Positions 1-5,690 of a stretch of 5,809 bases of DNA are shown here, piece by piece. A program made the position numbers and the translations under genes. Source of the stretch: Candidatus Omnitrophota bacterium (GTDB lineage Bacteria; Omnitrophota; Gorgyraeia; 2-02-FULL-51-18; JAGOUK01). The stretch lies in NCBI GenBank assembly GCA_020058965.1, contig JAGVCY010000039.1:1-5809 (forward strand). The letters are read 5' to 3'. The notes under the pieces were generated by a model that was not told the origin of the DNA, made no database searches, and saw only the letters and a list, made by a program, of their open reading frames with translations. How positions within the stretch are numbered: the first letter of the stretch is position 1; every line of letters begins with the position of its first letter.

Positions 1-3000
1 GATCGCTGCTGCTTTGCCAGTCTAGCGCCGCTGACATAAACATCTGGACCTGCGGATGAAGTGCCAACTGATATCGGCGCGGTCGCCCGGCCAGACACTT
101 CTTTCGCTAAAAGTTCCTTGCGGTTGATATTCCCGTCTGGAAGCGTGTCGGGGTTAAAAAGATCCGCCAAGGCATAAGCGATGCGGGCCTGTCTAGGAAC
201 CCACCGGGCTTGGGGGTTCGAATCGGACGCATTCCGAATTGCCTCGGCGATTTCGCTGATCTTGCGTGATTCGCCCGGACCCGCAGGCATTTCCCAGGGC
301 GTGGCCGTGGTGTCATAAACCACATTCGGCTGGGTTTTTCCAACTTCAAAAAGCTTGGATTCCGGAAGCCATTTTAAAAATCGTTTGCCCAGCCAGGGAA
401 TATGCTTCAGCATACCGACCGTCCGGGTGTAGGCCGGGATCCGCGAAGGATAATCGGCCACCCAGTCGGCGGCATAACGGAACATCCGGTACTGGGCGGC
501 CAAATACACCAAGGATCGATAGCGGCGGCCGATGATCTCTTTCACCACATCCGGAGCATCGGCCGATGCGAGCGCCTCTTCCGAAACGCTGAATCCTCCA
601 ATGGGAATGTCCTTGTAAAATGTTTTCTCTGGAGACCCCTGACCGATCGAATAAATGGTCGGCGGCAATCCCCAATGGGTGGTTCCGGTAAAGTGATTTC
701 CGACCATTTTGTTCGCGCCGGATTCGGCCGCCTCGTAAGCGCTGCGATCCTCGGCATCGTGGCGCTCAAAAAACAAGAATGGTTTACCGCGGCTGCCTCC
801 TCCATGTTCCTGAATGACCGTGCGGTTGGTTTCGCCGTGCACTTCGGGAGAAGCGATGTCCCAGCTCAATCCAAAAAGATCACGGAAGAACCGACTCTCG
901 ATCCCGGGATGTTTGCCCACAATGACGATCCGCTTGGTTCCCATTTTGTTGAACAGAGGCTTATTACGGAACCACCGATCCAAATAAATATTGGCCTCTC
1001 CTTGAACGGTGTAATACACCGCATCCAGGGCCCGCAGAGCCCAGCGGATGAGTCGCGGCGGATCGCTGACCACCGCATAGGTGAGAAGGGCCGCCTGCCA
1101 TCCGGCGATCGGCCACATCACGGCCGCCGAAATGATTCCCAAAATATTCGGAACGATCACCTGAAAAAGCGGCCAGCCGAACAGCACGCTAAAAAATGTA
1201 TAAGGCCGGGTAAGACTCTGGGATTTAAGACCTTCCAGGATATCCCCGCCAACCTCTTCACCGACCTGCTTCAGGATCTTCTGATCCGATGCGTTGTTGC
1301 TCTCTCCCCCCGCATCGACTCCGGTGACATAAGAAAGCGCTCTCTCAAAGTCATGGTGGCGGCCGTTCACAAATCGGATGTCGTCGGCGGAAAATCCCAT
1401 TCCCAGCACATCCGAGTCTCCGCTGTGTTCACGCACCCTCAGCAGCAGATGATTAAAGATCCGCGTCAAAAGGTAGTCCGTGGCGATCGTGGGCGCGATC
1501 GGGTCCTCGGAAAGATCCTTGCCAACGCCGTTCCAAAAAAGAAGGCGGTTGGGAGCGGCGCCCTTATGGTAATCTTGGCCGCTATCGAGGCCCATGCGGG
1601 TGTACCATTCTCCCGCCGCGACAAATACATCGCCGACTCCCTGGTGACCCGCCGATGCGGCCTTCAGCTTCTCTTCCTGAATCCGTTGACGCGCATGTTC
1701 CGCCGCCCATCGGGGCGCAGCCGTTTCGCCCGATTGGCTCACGACCAACACGACCGTGTCGGGTCCGATCGGGACCGGGCGGCCGGATTTTAATCTGGCG
1801 ATGTATTCATTTCCACTGATCGACTGAACCTGAAGGCCCATCTTTCCGAACAGCGGCGCATAGTCCGAAACCAGTTCGCGGGCCAAATCATCGTTTTTGT
1901 CATGCCCGATGACCAGCACGCTCATTTCGTTGGGGCGCGTGGACTGGAAACGCATCCCCGCATCGCGGGCGGCGGCGACCGACAGGCGCTCCTGTTCGCG
2001 GATCCGATCGATCTGACGGATCACTTTATCTGCAAAAAATTCCGCGGCACTGTAATTCCGGGAGTGCCCGTTGCTAAAATCATCGTCGATCTGGCTTACG
2101 GCGCCGGTGACGCGGTGGTTGCTCCGGGCGACGGCATCGTCACCCGCCTTGGGCGCCTCCGGCATCTGAATCCATTCATTGCCGTTCAAACTCACTTGAC
2201 GGGCGCGGATTTCTTGTGCGGTCAAATACCGGCGTTCTCCCCAGGAATAAACCCGATCGATACCCTGTGCGCCGGAAAGCGTCACTTCACCGCTCTTGTC
2301 CTTCAGATCAAAAACCCATGCGGACCGCGAGTCATGCACCCCGATCGCGGCCGCCGAAGCGGAGGCGCTCGTAAATAAATTCCGCCGCGGGTCATACACA
2401 TGCGTGAGCGGCTGGCCTAGAGCGGCACTGACCACATGCTCCGGATCCGAAAGTGCCGCAGAAGTGGCGCCCTCGGTGCTCCCGGGCGCAAGAGTCGCCA
2501 AGGTCCACATTTCCGCCTCCATCAAGTCGTTGTACAAATAAAAATAAAGTGCCGCTTCCGCAAAATTGGTCTTTTGATTCGTGGTCCAGGAAGCGATCTC
2601 GTCATTTTCCAGTCTGGGGTCCCGTTCGAGCTCTGCGACGACGGCTTCGATAAATCTGCTTACTTCCTTTTTATCAACTCCGGATGAGGAGCCCGGCGTG
2701 AGGATGGAAGGGGCATGCTTTTGATAAACCGGTTCAACCACATTGGTCCAGAGACGGACCTGGTCCCGCACTTCTTCATAACTTCTTTTACCTGGGAAGG
2801 GTTCGAAGTCGGGGCGTGCGATCTCCAGCAAATAAGCCAACTGGATCGACTTGTACCAATTTTGCTGGGTATAAAAGAGCGTCACCCAGCCCACTCGTGG
2901 ATTATTGTCTCCTTCCAATTCAACCAATCCGTCCTTTTTGAGATCCCGAACCGCTTTGGCCCCTTCCCGCGAAAGATCATCCCCATGAGTGTGACGGGAC

Positions 3001-5582
3001 GGAAAAAGTTTTTCCAAAAAATGTCTTTGTTGTTGCGTGTTCATCGCGGTGCCCAGACGCCCCAAATAGGCATTATGCCGCACACCGTTATTGTCTCCGT
3101 TAAATCCACTCGCGGTGATGTCATACACATGTCCGCTGGTGTCATCCTCTTCCTGGAATGTGCCGTCCGGATCGAATGGCTCCAGCGTCGCGACATCGAG
3201 AACGGGCGCCCACTGAAGCGCCGAAAAGTCGTGCAGCTGGGTTTCTGGGGCAGTTGTTTTTCCACCCGTGGCGTACCGGCCGTGAAAAATGATCATCACC
3301 GGGTCCGCGCCGGTGTAGCCGGCGGCTTGCGCGGTGGACAAGATCTCGTGGATAGTTTGGATCATCATTTGCGTAGAATCCTGGCGCTTCCCCTTCACAT
3401 CTTTAAAAAATAAAAAGACATGTTTGCCTTTGGGATCCTTGGCCAACACATACATTCCGAGCGCCTGATCGCCGCGCACCTTGGTGTGGCGCAGCATCGT
3501 ATCGATGTGATCATAAAACCGCTCCGGCAGAATGGTTCGCAGGTCCGCGTCGCCCTCGATGCGGTGCGCTACAACATCCCCAACGCCGCATAGACGCGCG
3601 CCGGCCTCCATCGCCGAAATCACGCCCTGCGAGCGGATGTCGCGAATGCTGTTATCAGGAGCGATCGTGACGCGAAAAACCTCTCTCGCACCGTCGTTCA
3701 CGCCGCCGTTGCCAACGATGGGAAGATCCACTTCATAAACACCGGGCGAAGAAGCCCGCCCGCCGGACAAATTCCGCGGAAGGGCGTTGCGGCCGTCTGC
3801 AACTTCCGCAAATACCCGGGCCAACACATCCGGAGTTATATCCGACTCAAAGGGCTGGGCCGGCAATCTCCTCAGGCGTCCGATCTGCCTCGCTGCGACT
3901 TCGGCTGGAATGCCGCCGGTCCTGACATAAAAGTTTTGGGTGGCGGCCAACACACCCGCCAAACCGGCCCGGCGGGCGGGTCCGTCCTGCGCGCCTTGAA
4001 AGGTGTCATAAATGGAGTTTGCGGCCAGATAAACATCCGCATCTTCCATCTCAGCTTCCAATTCTCTGGGCTTGCGGGTCAGCACCGTGATATAGGGACG
4101 GCGGCCTTTGGCCTCGGCATCGAACTTCGGCATGACAACCAAATAGGAAAGATTGTCCTGGCCCATCAGATCCGCGAGACCCTCCGAGTGAAACCCTCCC
4201 GTCACCAGAGCCGCAACCCGGACATTCTCGCACCTCATTTGGCGGAGGGTGTTCTTCAGCAGGGCGGCATTCCGCTTTTCGGCAATTTGATAAAACCTCA
4301 CCGCAGCGGAGAGGTTTTTATTTAAAAAGTCAAAATCGTCCGCTCGGCCGACATGAATGCCGTGCTTGTCCCCGAGCACCTCCAGCCGCTGCTTGATCGA
4401 GGAAAGGTCATGATCCGCGAGGTGTGCTTTGAACTCAGCGTAATCGGAGGCAGACAAAGTCATCCGGAACAAGCGGCTCAAAATATCCACGGACTTCGAA
4501 ATCGCAGCCAGCGACCGGGCGTCATCGGTCGTCAAAAGGCGTTCCTTGACACGCTGCTCAAAAATATCAGATTCCTTTAAAACGGCGGACAGATCGACTC
4601 TTTCGCACATTGCGGCGTACGCCGTGTAAATCAAAAGATGCGGATATTTCCTGGTCGGAACGCCGTGTGTCCGGCACAGTTGCAGCAGATCCCGATGGAA
4701 CAAGCCGGCCATCGACTGCGTGCGCTGAAAGTCATCCATGCGCCCGCGAAGCTGTCGAAGCTCTTCCGGCGTGAGCCGGACTGCCAGCGCCTCCATCAGC
4801 GCTTCCCGCTCCAGATCCGCCCGCTTAAAATCCGCTCTCGATTCCATCCGGGTGATCCGGTAGAAGCGGATCAGACTCGGATAATCACGAAGGTCAACCC
4901 CGGCCGTTTTCGCCAGCCGAGCCATGAAGCGCCAATAGTCCGCAAATTTAAGACGCCCGCGCGCCTGAGCAAGTTGGTGCTTTTCCAAGCCGATCACCGC
5001 CGCCGGATAGATCCGCGCCTCCAAACGATCAACCACTCCGCGGATCTGGCCGATTCGAGCGCGGAGCATCGGCCGCAAGGCAATGATTTTTTTGAATGCT
5101 TCGATATTTTGAAGATAGAGCCGGGGGTTTTCGGCGCCATAAATGCGCAGACGGCCGGGCGAGGAAATCGAATAAAATTCTGCGGCCGAGATCTGGCCCG
5201 CCCCCAAAAGATAGTCAGCCGTGCGTTCACGCGCCTGATCGACCGTAAAACTCGAGAGCACCGCCGTATCAACACCGCCGACGGCTCCCTCCAGCCCGAC
5301 AAATCGCACATCGTATTTCTCGACCAGTTCTCCCAGAATGGCGGCGATCCCGTGCTGAGCCCCCAGCTGAGAATGAGCTTCCTGAATATTGATGATGGTT
5401 TCCGCGCCGTGCCGCAAATACTGTTCGTGTGTGATCCCCAGGCCGGGCGAAACCGCAAAATGCTCCGTACCGGCAGTTTGAGGTGCCGCCACCCCTTGGG
5501 CGCAAGCGATGTCGTGTGCAAAAATGCACGCGACCAGAATCCCCGAAAAAAGCCGTAATGGGGAGTGCTGCTTTTTAAACAC
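1..5582 (-). CDS. Giant exported multidomain protein: ChaN/TIKI-like domain fused to a GlmS-like glutamine amidotransferase plus two SIS domains (3' end outside window)
   Basis: I checked every codon in this frame. There is no stop from the GTG at 5580-5582 down to position 3, giving 1860 residues with the C-terminus missing. The start is fixed by an in-frame TAA directly upstream of the GTG, a GGGAG ribosome-binding site 9 bases away, and a signal peptide that begins exactly there. Domains in order are: signal peptide 1-28, ChaN/EreA/TIKI-like 60-505, linker 506-664, class II glutamine amidotransferase 665-1101, linker helix around 1177-1200, SIS1 about 1218-1420, hydrophobic hairpin 1461-1505, SIS2 about 1548-1715, and a C-terminal region of unknown type. 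The last two thirds follow the order and many landmarks of GlmS (glutamine:fructose-6-phosphate aminotransferase), but are much longer than its roughly 610 residues. The family suggests ammonia released from glutamine is passed to a sugar phosphate bound by the SIS pair; the actual substrate is unknown. The reading frame is certain, the SIS1 and amidotransferase assignments are good, and the others are weaker. Confidence 0.93.
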   Translation of the reverse strand, partial: MFKKQHSPLRLFSGILVACIFAHDIACAQGVAAPQTAGTEHFAVSPGLGITHEQYLRHGAETIINIQEAHSQLGAQHGIAAILGELVEKYDVRFVGLEGAVGGVDTAVLSSFTVDQARERTADYLLGAGQISAAEFYSISSPGRLRIYGAENPRLYLQNIEAFKKIIALRPMLRARIGQIRGVVDRLEARIYPAAVIGLEKHQLAQARGRLKFADYWRFMARLAKTAGVDLRDYPSLIRFYRITRMESRADFKRADLEREALMEALAVRLTPEELRQLRGRMDDFQRTQSMAGLFHRDLLQLCRTHGVPTRKYPHLLIYTAYAAMCERVDLSAVLKESDIFEQRVKERLLTTDDARSLAAISKSVDILSRLFRMTLSASDYAEFKAHLADHDLSSIKQRLEVLGDKHGIHVGRADDFDFLNKNLSAAVRFYQIAEKRNAALLKNTLRQMRCENVRVAALVTGGFHSEGLADLMGQDNLSYLVVMPKFDAEAKGRRPYITVLTRKPRELEAEMEDADVYLAANSIYDTFQGAQDGPARRAGLAGVLAATQNFYVRTGGIPAEVAARQIGRLRRLPAQPFESDITPDVLARVFAEVADGRNALPRNLSGGRASSPGVYEVDLPIVGNGGVNDGAREVFRVTIAPDNSIRDIRSQGVISAMEAGARLCGVGDVVAHRIEGDADLRTILPERFYDHIDTMLRHTKVRGDQALGMYVLAKDPKGKHVFLFFKDVKGKRQDSTQMMIQTIHEILSTAQAAGYTGADPVMIIFHGRYATGGKTTAPETQLHDFSALQWAPVLDVATLEPFDPDGTFQEEDDTSGHVYDITASGFNGDNNGVRHNAYLGRLGTAMNTQQQRHFLEKLFPSRHTHGDDLSREGAKAVRDLKKDGLVELEGDNNPRVGWVTLFYTQQNWYKSIQLAYLLEIARPDFEPFPGKRSYEEVRDQVRLWTNVVEPVYQKHAPSILTPGSSSGVDKKEVSRFIEAVVAELERDPRLENDEIASWTTNQKTNFAEAALYFYLYNDLMEAEMWTLATLAPGSTEGATSAALSDPEHVVSAALGQPLTHVYDPRRNLFTSASASAAAIGVHDSRSAWVFDLKDKSGEVTLSGAQGIDRVYSWGERRYLTAQEIRARQVSLNGNEWIQMPEAPKAGDDAVARSNHRVTGAVSQIDDDFSNGHSRNYSAAEFFADKVIRQIDRIREQERLSVAAARDAGMRFQSTRPNEMSVLVIGHDKNDDLARELVSDYAPLFGKMGLQVQSISGNEYIARLKSGRPVPIGPDTVVLVVSQSGETAAPRWAAEHARQRIQEEKLKAASAGHQGVGDVFVAAGEWYTRMGLDSGQDYHKGAAPNRLLFWNGVGKDLSEDPIAPTIATDYLLTRIFNHLLLRVREHSGDSDVLGMGFSADDIRFVNGRHHDFERALSYVTGVDAGGESNNASDQKILKQVGEEVGGDILEGLKSQSLTRPYTFFSVLFGWPLFQVIVPNILGIISAAVMWPIAGWQAALLTYAVVSDPPRLIRWALRALDAVYYTVQGEANIYLDRWFRNKPLFNKMGTKRIVIVGKHPGIESRFFRDLFGLSWDIASPEVHGETNRTVIQEHGGGSRGKPFLFFERHDAEDRSAYEAAESGANKMVGNHFTGTTHWGLPPTIYSIGQGSPEKTFYKDIPIGGFSVSEEALASADAPDVVKEIIGRRYRSLVYLAAQYRMFRYAADWVADYPSRIPAYTRTVGMLKHIPWLGKRFLKWLPESKLFEVGKTQPNVVYDTTATPWEMPAGPGESRKISEIAEAIRNASDSNPQARWVPRQARIAYALADLFNPDTLPDGNINRKELLAKEVSGRATAPISVGTSSAGPDVYVSGARLAKQQR
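3..437 (-). other. C-terminal region of the giant protein visible in the window (residues 1716-1860), no domain recognised
   Basis: After the SIS2 region comes an aromatic and basic patch (KHIPWLGKRFLKWLP, 1726-1740), a helical stretch (SRKISEIAEAIRNA, 1772-1785; RQARIAYALADLF, 1797-1809), and then a Ser/Gly/Thr-rich stretch to the edge. The latter part looks like an inter-domain linker, which suggests at least one further domain beyond the left edge. I recognise no family. Confidence 0.5.
438..941 (-). other. Divergent second SIS-like domain (about residues 1548-1715)
   Basis: TKRIVIVGKHPGIESRFFRD (1549-1568) begins with a strand and Gly-rich turn placed like HHALFLGRGDQYPIALEGAL of the GlmS second SIS domain. 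PEVHGETNR (1579-1587) falls where GlmS has its SYIHAEAYAAGELKHGP catalytic region. GKPFLFFER (1599-1607) is the next strand, and LVYLAAQYRMFRYAADW (1691-1707), followed by a Pro-Ser-Arg stretch, sits like the LQLLAYHVALIKG...QPRN close of GlmS. Identity is low and I infer the match mainly from order and spacing. The catalytic Lys and His of GlmS isomerase cannot be placed with confidence, so sugar isomerisation is not assured. Confidence 0.5.
1068..1202 (-). other. Hydrophobic hairpin, probable pair of membrane helices (residues 1461-1505)
   Basis: Residues 1462-1505 form an almost uncharged run of 44 residues rich in Phe, Leu, Ile, Val and Trp, with helix-breaking Pro-Asn at 1478-1479 near the middle and Asp-Pro-Pro at 1507-1509 after it. 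The length suits two short membrane helices or one re-entrant hairpin. It is followed by RLIRWALRALDAVYYTV, a likely amphipathic helix lying on the membrane. Typical GlmS proteins have nothing comparable between their two SIS domains. An even number of crossings would leave both SIS domains on the same side. Confidence 0.6.
1323..1931 (-). other. First SIS (sugar isomerase) domain of the giant protein (about residues 1218-1420)
   Basis: A strand VLVIG at 1222-1226 is followed by a helix and then VVLVVSQSGETAAP at 1277-1290. SQSGET (1282-1287) is the phosphosugar-binding signature of GlmS-type SIS domains (SQSGETADT). A second strand VGDVFVAAG around 1316-1324 and the helix PTIATDYLLTRIFNHLL (1364-1380) continue the fold. 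The segment that in GlmS reads CGTSY is IGHDKND here, so one phosphate-binding Thr-Ser pair is replaced. Just upstream, YSAAEFFADKVIRQI (1177-1191) sits where GlmS has its YMQKEIYEQP helix, supporting a GlmS-like module over an isolated SIS domain. Confidence 0.78.
2280..3590 (-). other. Class II glutamine amidotransferase (Ntn hydrolase) domain of the giant protein (residues 665-1101)
   Basis: Landmarks line up in order with the GlmS glutaminase domain. Cys665 begins CGVGDVVA (GlmS starts CGIVG). MLRHTKVRGDQALGM at about 696-710 matches LRRLEYRGYDSAG. FHGRYATGG at 766-774 matches AHTRWATHG with its glutamine-binding Arg (here Arg769). FNGDNN at 827-832 supplies the Asn-Gly of the oxyanion hole (Asn828-Gly829). 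RNLFTSASASAAAIG through DLKDKSGEVTL (about 1067-1102) matches the ENFIASD...FLEEGDIAEIT segment that closes the domain. In this enzyme class the Cys must be the free N-terminus; here it is internal. Asn828 to Thr1071 spans about 240 residues where GlmS has about 100, so there is an insertion, mostly within about 870-1060. Glutaminase activity producing ammonia is the family expectation. Confidence 0.72.
3591..4067 (-). other. Linker region of the giant protein (residues 506-664), no domain recognised
   Basis: About 160 residues between the ChaN-like domain and the amidotransferase cysteine. It starts with a helical part containing DVYLAANSIYDTF (a helix rich in Ala, Arg and Gln follows), then a low-complexity stretch with NLSGGRASSPG, and ends in short strands (VYEVDLPIV, FRVTIAPD) just before a helix, SAMEAGARL, that leads into Cys665. 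The end could be a propeptide that must be removed to expose the cysteine. I recognise no family here. Confidence 0.5.
4068..5405 (-). other. ChaN/EreA/TIKI-like domain of the giant protein (about residues 60-505)
   Basis: This stretch begins with a hydrophobic strand ending in QEAH (His70), followed by a helix containing GAQHGIAAILGELVEKY, a second strand ending in GLEGA (Glu98), and then VDTAVLSSF. It closes near residues 461-487 with TGGFHSEG (His465) and a strand leading to MPKF. A strand-His-helix-strand-Glu-Gly layout at the start and a GGFH near the end resemble the ChaN/EreA/TIKI superfamily, whose members include haem-binding, esterase and metalloprotease-like proteins. The middle, about 160-440, is largely helical and charged. 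Candidate functional residues are His70, Glu98, His465 and Glu467. The family call rests on motif memory only, and the substrate is unknown. Confidence 0.45.
5499..5582 (-). other. Signal peptide of the giant protein (residues 1-28)
   Basis: The N-terminus has a basic start (MFKKQ, then Arg10), a hydrophobic core from about Leu11 to Phe21, and an Ala-Cys-Ala ending at 26-28 followed by Gln-Gly, a good signal peptidase I site. An alternative is Leu16-Val-Ala-Cys19, which fits a lipobox and would make a lipoprotein anchored at Cys19, although the hydrophobic core before it would be short. Either way the first domain should be outside the cytoplasm. If the segment is not cleaved it would act as a membrane anchor with the same orientation. 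Confidence 0.75.
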
Positions 5583-5634
5583 TTACACTATCTCCCAAAT
5601 ATGCAGACATAAAAACGACTCCTCTTATTTTCAT
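5575..5634 (-). CDS. Possible short leader ORF overlapping the giant gene's start
   Basis: A minus-strand frame ATG (5632-5634) to TAA (5575-5577) encodes 19 residues. A second in-frame ATG at 5608-5610 gives an 11-residue version, MSAYLGDSVSV. The inner ATG has the better signal: GAGGAG lies 8 bases upstream, inside the hairpin's right arm. The stop TAA lies just inside the giant gene (GTGTTTAA), so ribosomes finishing the leader would end within a few bases of the GTG. That geometry suits translational coupling. There is no sign of a known leader-peptide family and no amino-acid-specific codon run, and a frame this short could be open by chance. Confidence 0.3.
   Translation of the reverse strand: MKIRGVVFMSAYLGDSVSV
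5591..5596 (-). promoter_or_regulatory. Ribosome-binding site of the giant gene
   Basis: GGGAGA on the minus strand, with nine bases between GGGAG and the GTG at 5580-5582. No other start is credible: an in-frame TAA precedes the GTG immediately, and the first in-frame ATG is residue 172, inside the first domain. A later GTG (codon 31) would remove the signal peptide. Confidence 0.75.
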
Positions 5635-5644
5635 ACGAGGAGTC
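5611..5644 (-). terminator. Hairpin plus T-run between the GGDEF gene and the giant gene; terminator and/or Shine-Dalgarno-sequestering hairpin
   Basis: On the minus strand an 8-bp perfect stem, GACTCCTC / GAGGAGTC (5637-5644 paired with 5617-5624), encloses a 12-base loop and is followed by G and five T (5611-5615). It lies 47 bases past the GGDEF stop and 29 bases before the giant gene's GTG. That is a plausible intrinsic terminator, although the loop is long and the T-run short. The right arm of the stem also contains GAGGAG, a strong ribosome-binding sequence 8 bases before an ATG at 5608-5610, so the same hairpin could hide a translation start. The sequence does not tell which role applies, or whether both do. 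Confidence 0.6.
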
Positions 5645-5690
5645 TACCCGACAAGTGTGACAATAATGTTACGCGCAGATAAATTGGATT

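Larger units (their letters stand above)
5583..5690. other. Intergenic region between the GGDEF gene and the giant gene
   Basis: 108 bases, clearly AT-richer than the flanking genes. It holds the hairpin, most of the possible leader ORF and the ribosome-binding site listed separately. I looked for a sigma-70-type promoter for the giant gene. TTGTCA and TTGTCG appear on the minus strand as possible -35 boxes (both within 5647-5664), but neither has a good -10 box at 16-18 bases, so no promoter is called. The giant gene may be transcribed by readthrough from the GGDEF gene or from a promoter of another class. Confidence 0.7.

Noticed and set aside
402..1793. 463-codon plus-strand open frame
   Set aside because: It lies in exact codon register opposite the giant gene. 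Stops in that frame would need TTA, CTA or TCA codons in the giant gene, which are rare at this base composition. The translation has no recognisable domain and no good ribosome-binding site.
1902..3413. Several plus-strand open frames of 66 to 232 codons
   Set aside because: They are antisense to the amidotransferase and linker region of the giant gene, where the minus-strand product carries clear family motifs.
4994..5529. Minus-strand open frames of 175 and 86 codons in other frames
   Set aside because: They overlap the giant gene's N-terminal domain in shifted frames, lack its signal peptide and motifs, and are explained as frame shadows.
4638..5558. 306-codon plus-strand open frame
   Set aside because: Same complementary register effect over the N-terminal domain of the giant gene; the product is Arg/Pro/His-rich with no motif.
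5645..5690. TTGTCA and TTGTCG as -35 boxes for the giant gene
   Set aside because: Neither has a recognisable -10 box at 16 to 18 bases, and the downstream bases fall in the hairpin, so no promoter is claimed.
5583..5690. Cyclic di-GMP or other riboswitch in the leader
   Set aside because: The leader is only 108 bases with one simple 8-bp stem. I find no conserved aptamer core or second helix.
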